Below, piece after piece: positions 59,395-64,000 of a stretch of DNA of 64,000 nt. Source of the stretch: Anaeramoeba flamelloides (Eukaryota > Metamonada > Anaeramoebidae); NCBI GenBank assembly GCA_027625915.1, contig JANTQA010000012.1, forward strand, positions 837,001 through 901,000, written 5' to 3'. The position numbers and the translations under genes are program-made. The notes under the pieces were generated by a model. That model was not told the DNA's origin. It saw only the letters and a list, made by a program, of their open reading frames with translations, and did not search any database. How positions within the stretch are numbered: the stretch's first letter is position 1; the number at the start of each line of letters is the position of its first letter.

Positions 59395-61599
59395 ATGAAC
59401 TGTAATATAGATTTTTATCGCATATTATGGGAATTTGGTGGCTTTGTAACCCAAAAGACAATAAAAAGCGCAAATTTTGCTCTGGGTGCTATGTCTACTG
59501 ATTTCATTACACAGCAGATAAGGTTTTTCATGAGGGATAAAAACGAGCCTGTCACCCAAAAAAAACTCGCCACTTACCAATTGGATCTCAGCAATGTCTT
59601 AGAGGCCGTGTGCTTATTGTTTGTGCAAAACGGTGCGTTTGTAATTTCAAACACAACACAAAGAGGCAAAAAACAAAGGCAATTCCTGAAAAATCCAAAC
59701 TGCAGCGCGTCTGTCCAGAAGGGCAAACCCCAAACAAAAAAACCCTTTTTTCAAATTGCTTCAAATTGGAAGCAACTGTTTTTAATGAAAATCGTTAACA
59801 TCCAAAATTCTCTCAATCCAAACATCAAACAACCCTCATCATTGATTATGGAAAACAAGAACTCGAGATCAGAACGCACAATTGGGCTATTGAGCTTTAC
59901 AATAAATAAAATCCTTCTAAATGGTATGATTTAAATTTTCCGAAATTTTTTAATTTCTTTGTTAATGAGTAAAAAAAAAGAATTCTTTTATTTTTTCAAA
60001 ACAAGCCAATTTTGAAAAAAAACATGCTGGTGAAAAAGTTTTCAAAAGAAACTTTTAAATTATTGGAGACCAATTTGTGCATCAGAATTTTTCTTCTTTA
60101 TTTTTGAAAAACTATTTTTTTTTCACTTTTTTTTTTTTTGTCTCATTTTTGACTTTGTAAAAGTTTTCTTTTTTTTCTGAGAGAAAAATGAATTACCTCA
60201 ATTTTTTTTTTTTTGAAAACAACCCTTTTTTGTGTTCATAATTTTTTAACTTAATTTATGATCAAATTAAGATCTTGAGAAATTGTTCTTAATCTTGTAT
60301 TTTCTTCTTATTGGATTTTAAATTTCAAAAATTTCTTTCTTTATGGATTAATTAGGGCCTGAAACACGAGAAGAGTTGGTAAAACAAACAAACTTTTCGA
60401 GGCAAAGGGTGTGTACTGTTTTGTCAATCTACAAATGTCTAAATTTAGTTATTGACAATTCGAAGCATTTCCCAGTAATTTGGAATTATGAACAGTCACA
60501 AATCTTTGCAAATCTCAAGACTTTGTCAAAAGAAATCACCAAAATGATTTCAATAAAAGAACAGTTGGCAAAACGACTAGTTCTTGTTTTGGGCAATCTC
60601 AAAAAAAGGATTTCAGGATTGGATCATGCTGAGAAAAATGATCGCAGAATATGTTTTTCTCAAGATCAAGAGGTAGATGAAATTGTAAAAGAAAGACAAC
60701 AACAACAACAGCAGCAGCAACAACAACAAAAACAACAACAAAAACAACAACAACAACAACAACAACAACAGCAATACCATGGAATTAGATTTTATGCAAA
60801 TAAGGGAAGAATAGAAAAAAATGACATTAAAAAAGTCCTATTTTTGGAACAAAGGATCTTCAAATTCAAAAAGCAAATAGAGAAGCAAATTTCTGAATTT
60901 CAGAGCAAGCATTTGTTAAATGATTTGTTTCACAACAAAGAATTGCTGAAGCAAAAACAAGATTCCATTAAACAGCTGGTTTTTCAAAGAAAACAATATT
61001 TTGCTCAAATAAGAAAAGAACAAGAAACCAAGACGATCAAAAATAACATAATAATTGAAAGCAAACTTTTAAATAATCCTTCTGCTGGGAAAATTTCGAA
61101 AAAAGAAAAGAACAACTATAACAAAACACTAAAAAAAAAGAAAAAGAAAAAGAAAAAAAAAATTAAAAAAATAATCACAAAAAAAAAATCATTGGGCGTG
61201 GATCAGAAACAATACCTGACGAATTGCAACCAAAACCTCACATTGGCAAATAACGAACAAGATGAGGTGGGTGTATGCACCAAGATCGACAACAAACTTG
61301 ACCAAATAGATTCTAATCTTCACAACTCAGTACTCGAGCCCCCGAGAAACAAAAAGGAAATGGAAGCTGCCCAGGCTATATTAACTTTATTACCAAAATC
61401 AACAAAAGACATCTCCAACCAGAAAGAAAAAAGTAAGAATGAAAAAAAGGAAAGATCCTCAAAAACCCCAAAACCTTTGAAAAAAAACAATTTTGCTGCT
61501 CGGGAAACCCAAAAAAAAATACAGTTACAAGATTTATATCATATATATTATTCAGGATCCGAACTCATCCCCCAAATGAAAAACCAAAAAAAAAATTAA
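59395..61599 (+). CDS. E2F/DP-like transcription factor candidate with two winged-helix domains and poly-Gln, two exons
   Basis: Exon 1 is 59395-59923 (ATG, 176 codons plus 1 nt), the intron 59924-60355 (GTATGA...TTAATTAG) and exon 2 60356-61599, giving 590 residues. The junction rebuilds one domain: ERTIGLLSFTINKILLN then GPETREELVKQTNFSRQRV, followed by CTVLSIYKCLNLVIDNSKHF and PVIW (about 160-222). This follows the E2F pattern (SLGLLTxKFxxLL...RRIYDxxNVLExxxLIxxxxxNxxxW), but the DNA-contacting RRIYD motif is replaced by RQRVCTV. Residues about 36-98 look like a first, more diverged winged helix. A coiled segment (NLKTLSKEITKMISIKEQLA) follows, as in E2F dimerisation regions. Residues about 291-318 are poly-Gln; a poly-Lys run and basic tail end the protein. 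DNA binding, and E2F identity in particular, are inferred; other winged-helix factors remain possible. Confidence 0.55.
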
Positions 61600-61625
61600 T
61601 TTAAAAACAAAAGAAATAATAGATA

Positions 61626-61760
61626 ATAACACACAGACATATATGTATATTAACATATGCGTATCAACACATTCAATATAAACACACACCTGCACACTGA
61701 TATATATATATATATATTTAAATACATGTATGCATGTATGTATATATACGCACACACATA
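61626..61760. repeat. Mixed CA, TA and TG simple repeat after the E2F-like gene
   Basis: ACACACAGACATATATGTAT and later ATGTATGCATGTATGTATAT alternate with TA runs within 30 bp of the stop codon. Alternating purine-pyrimidine DNA of this kind can adopt non-B forms. Confidence 0.82.
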
Positions 61761-62299
61761 ACAATATACCTATCAACGTATTAACAATTGTTTTTAATTA
61801 TTAAATTTAAAGATATTTTTCGATTTGTTATTGTTTTTCAAAACAATTTAAAAAATATTCCAATTTATCCATATTGAAAAAAAGAAAGAAAAAAATCTTT
61901 TCAAAAATAGCTATAAAATAGTTTTAATGGTGAAACAGAACAATTTATATTAATATTTTTGAAGAAATTTTCTTCCACCCTTTTCAAATAAATATATTAA
62001 AATTTTAAAAAAAAATGATAATAATGAAAAATAGTGTAATTAAACAATTTAATAATATGACTTTTGTATTAAAACAATCATTTTTTTTTTTTTTTCTGAT
62101 TAGTTTTATGAATCCATTTATTAAATTTTATTTATTTTATCTTTTCCTATTTTTCCTTTTAATAACACTTCTTATATTTTTAAAATTTTATTAATAAAAT
62201 TGCAATAATATTGAAATTATTATTTTAATTTTTTAAAGCACCGCACAAAGACCACATATTATTAAAATATTTTCATAGCTTAATAATTAGTCCTTCTTG

Positions 62300-62745
62300 G
62301 ATATTTTTTATACGGGAAATTAAAATACAAACAAACATATATATATATATAGTTATATATATATAATTCAAAGAACATATTTTTTTTATAAAGTTGACTT
62401 GTTGTATTCCAAAAATTGAATAGTATTATTTGGTTATATTTCAAAAAAAATACAATAGAAACTAAATTTCATAATAAATGGTCCATGTTAAATTTGAATT
62501 TTGAATTGCTTCTGTATTGTTTTGAAGTTTTTTCCCTCGCAATGAAAAGTTTGCAAATAAATCATTTTTTCTCTTTTTTATTTTTTCGACAATATTTTGT
62601 TAAAATGGAAATTGAAAATGAAAAATTGGAAAGAAGTAACAGATGAATTAATGAAAAAATGGTTTCAAATATGAAAAAGAGATTAGATTTAGTTATTCAA
62701 ATTGAAAGAGAAATTGATAAATGGATTTTATTAATTTTTTAAAAT
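62300..62745 (+). other. Weak coding-like patch after the E2F-like gene
   Basis: From about 62605 one frame reads MEIENEKLERSN, meets TGA at 62643, then continues in frame with INEKMVSNMKKRLDLVIQIE and REIDKWILL to TAA. It is amphipathic and Glu/Lys-rich, but too short and interrupted to call a gene. Upstream is a TA run (62340-62365). Confidence 0.22.
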
Positions 62746-62933
62746 TTCTATTTTTTATGTAATGCTTATTACAAAATAAATGTCCGAATTTTTTTTTAAT
62801 TGTTTTTTTTTACTTTTTTTTATTTTATTCTTAGAGTAAAAATATATATCTCTTAATCATAGAACTGAATATTAAAATTGAAATTTTAATATCATATAGT
62901 CTTTACAAGGCTACTTTAAAATTCTAAATCATA

Positions 62934-63304
62934 CAAAATTTGGCTTTCTATTCTTATTTTCCATTTTCAAAAAATTCAGAAATAAGAGTTATTATTATAA
63001 AAATAATAATAATAAATGAGCTATTATTTAAATTTTTGAAATATCAAAAAAAAAATATTGAAGACTCATGAAGCACTAAAAAATATTGTTCAAAAAAAGT
63101 GAATTTTTAAAGATCAGTAAATATTGATATTTATTTTGAGCCTTTTTGGACTGATAATTTTTAAATTTCATGGGATCTTGAATTTTTTTTTATGTAACCA
63201 AAATTTGAATAATAGCTCATTTATTATTATTTTTTTTGTAATAATAACTCTTATTTCTGAATTCTTTGAAAATGGAAAATAAGAATAGAAAACTCAATTT
63301 TGTT
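62934..63304. mobile_element. Fold-back MITE with about 95-bp arms
   Basis: TTTCTATTCTTATTTTCC, ATTCAGAAATAAGAGTTATT and AATGAGCTATTATT on the left reappear as complements on the right, ending GGAAAATAAGAATAGAAA. An outer ACAAAATT/AATTTTGT pair may be the real border. Non-coding. Confidence 0.66.
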
Positions 63305-64000
63305 TTATTTAAATTTTATGGAAGACTTGGGGCGGTGGTAATTGATAACTTCAATTATTAAAAATATTTTTCTTTAGAATTTGATTTTTAATAGGCCAAT
63401 AGTTTTGAAAGAGAGTTCATTAAAAAGAAAACTTCTTTCCCAGAAAGATAACAAAAATAATCAATATTTAGGGTTTTAAACTAATAATTATGGAATCAGT
63501 TTGGAAAATAAAAAATTGAAAAAAAAAAAAAACACTTACTTATGGAGGTTCTAAATATTAATTCAAAAAAATACTTAGATACTTTTATTTTGGTTTATAT
63601 CTTTATATTTGTATAAATAATTTAAAAAAAAGCATATCAAGACAATTTTTTATTGTACTCTTATTTCAAAAAATATAATAATTTATTGTAAAATAATATT
63701 TTTAATAGATTTTTAAGAGCAATTTGAACCACACATCACGAATATCATCTACACACAATTTACACATACTTGTGTTATATACGAATATATTCTAAAGCTA
63801 TCCCTTAAATTCTCAAAACCTCTTTGATCCCTAGAATAAAAAAAAACAAAAAATAAAAAAAAACAAAAAATAAAAAAAAAACAAAAAAAATAATAATTAT
63901 TTGTTAATTTATTAAATATTTAATAAAAAATATACTATAATTCTATATATATAATCAAATATATTTAAACATTTGGAAAAAAAAAAAAAAAACAAACAAA

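Noticed and set aside
1-64000. tRNA, rRNA, CRISPR arrays, operons or bacterial-type signals
   Set aside because: None was seen. The repeats are inverted-repeat elements or microsatellites, not regularly spaced direct repeats with unique spacers.

Overview
The window looks like nuclear DNA of a free-living eukaryotic microbe with a very AT-rich genome. Intergenic DNA is almost pure A/T homopolymers and simple repeats, introns are spliced GT-AG, and coding islands stand out by higher G/C. Proteins carry long Glu-Asn and Lys-Glu tracts, and TAA and TGA both end convincing genes, so the standard code is in use. The gene style (multi-CH actin proteins, SPRY-like domains, ENENEN tracts, EEID-ending HSP70) recalls Anaeramoeba-like amoeboid protists. 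That placement is an impression, not a demonstration.

Layout. 1-4.5 kb: fold-back repeats and microsatellites, no gene. 4.5-12.9 kb (-): one fimbrin/plastin-type actin-bundling gene in three exons with a 4.17-kb second intron that hosts at least three repeat elements. 15.6-16.9 kb (+): a SPRY-like-domain protein. 22.0-24.0 kb (-): an intact cytosolic HSP70. 25.7-27.3 kb (-): a decayed pogo/Tigger-type transposase gene split by a small TA-flanked MITE. 27.5-28.4 kb and 34.3-36.6 kb (-): two related winged-helix-like proteins, the larger with an RG-rich stretch and an apparent +1 frame change. 42.8-44.7 kb (+): a BET-like protein (degenerate bromodomain plus NET domain). 46.25-47.48 kb (+): a 5'-truncated LINE with poly(A) and a target-site duplication, inside an older repeat. 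48.3-50.2 kb (-): a TPR membrane protein followed by a multi-pass membrane ORF of uncertain integrity. 59.4-61.6 kb (+): an E2F/DP-like double winged-helix protein in two exons with a poly-Gln tract. 50.2-59.4 and 61.6-64 kb are repeats and A/T-rich spacer.

There is no operon logic. The genes are a chance set of eukaryotic functions: cytoskeleton (fimbrin-like), proteostasis (HSP70), chromatin and transcription (BET-like, winged-helix proteins, E2F-like), and membrane or secretory roles (TPR protein). The dominant feature of the window is its mobile DNA: at least eight families of short non-coding repeats, mostly inverted-repeat MITEs, several nested in each other. The nesting gives relative ages and, in two cases, the pre-insertion site. 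I found no single multi-gene system. The most unusual items are the five-CH fimbrin-like protein, the BET protein with an interrupted bromodomain lacking the usual Asn, the winged-helix family shared by two neighbouring loci, and a roughly 20-bp-spaced array of a CG-containing motif at 52.8 kb.
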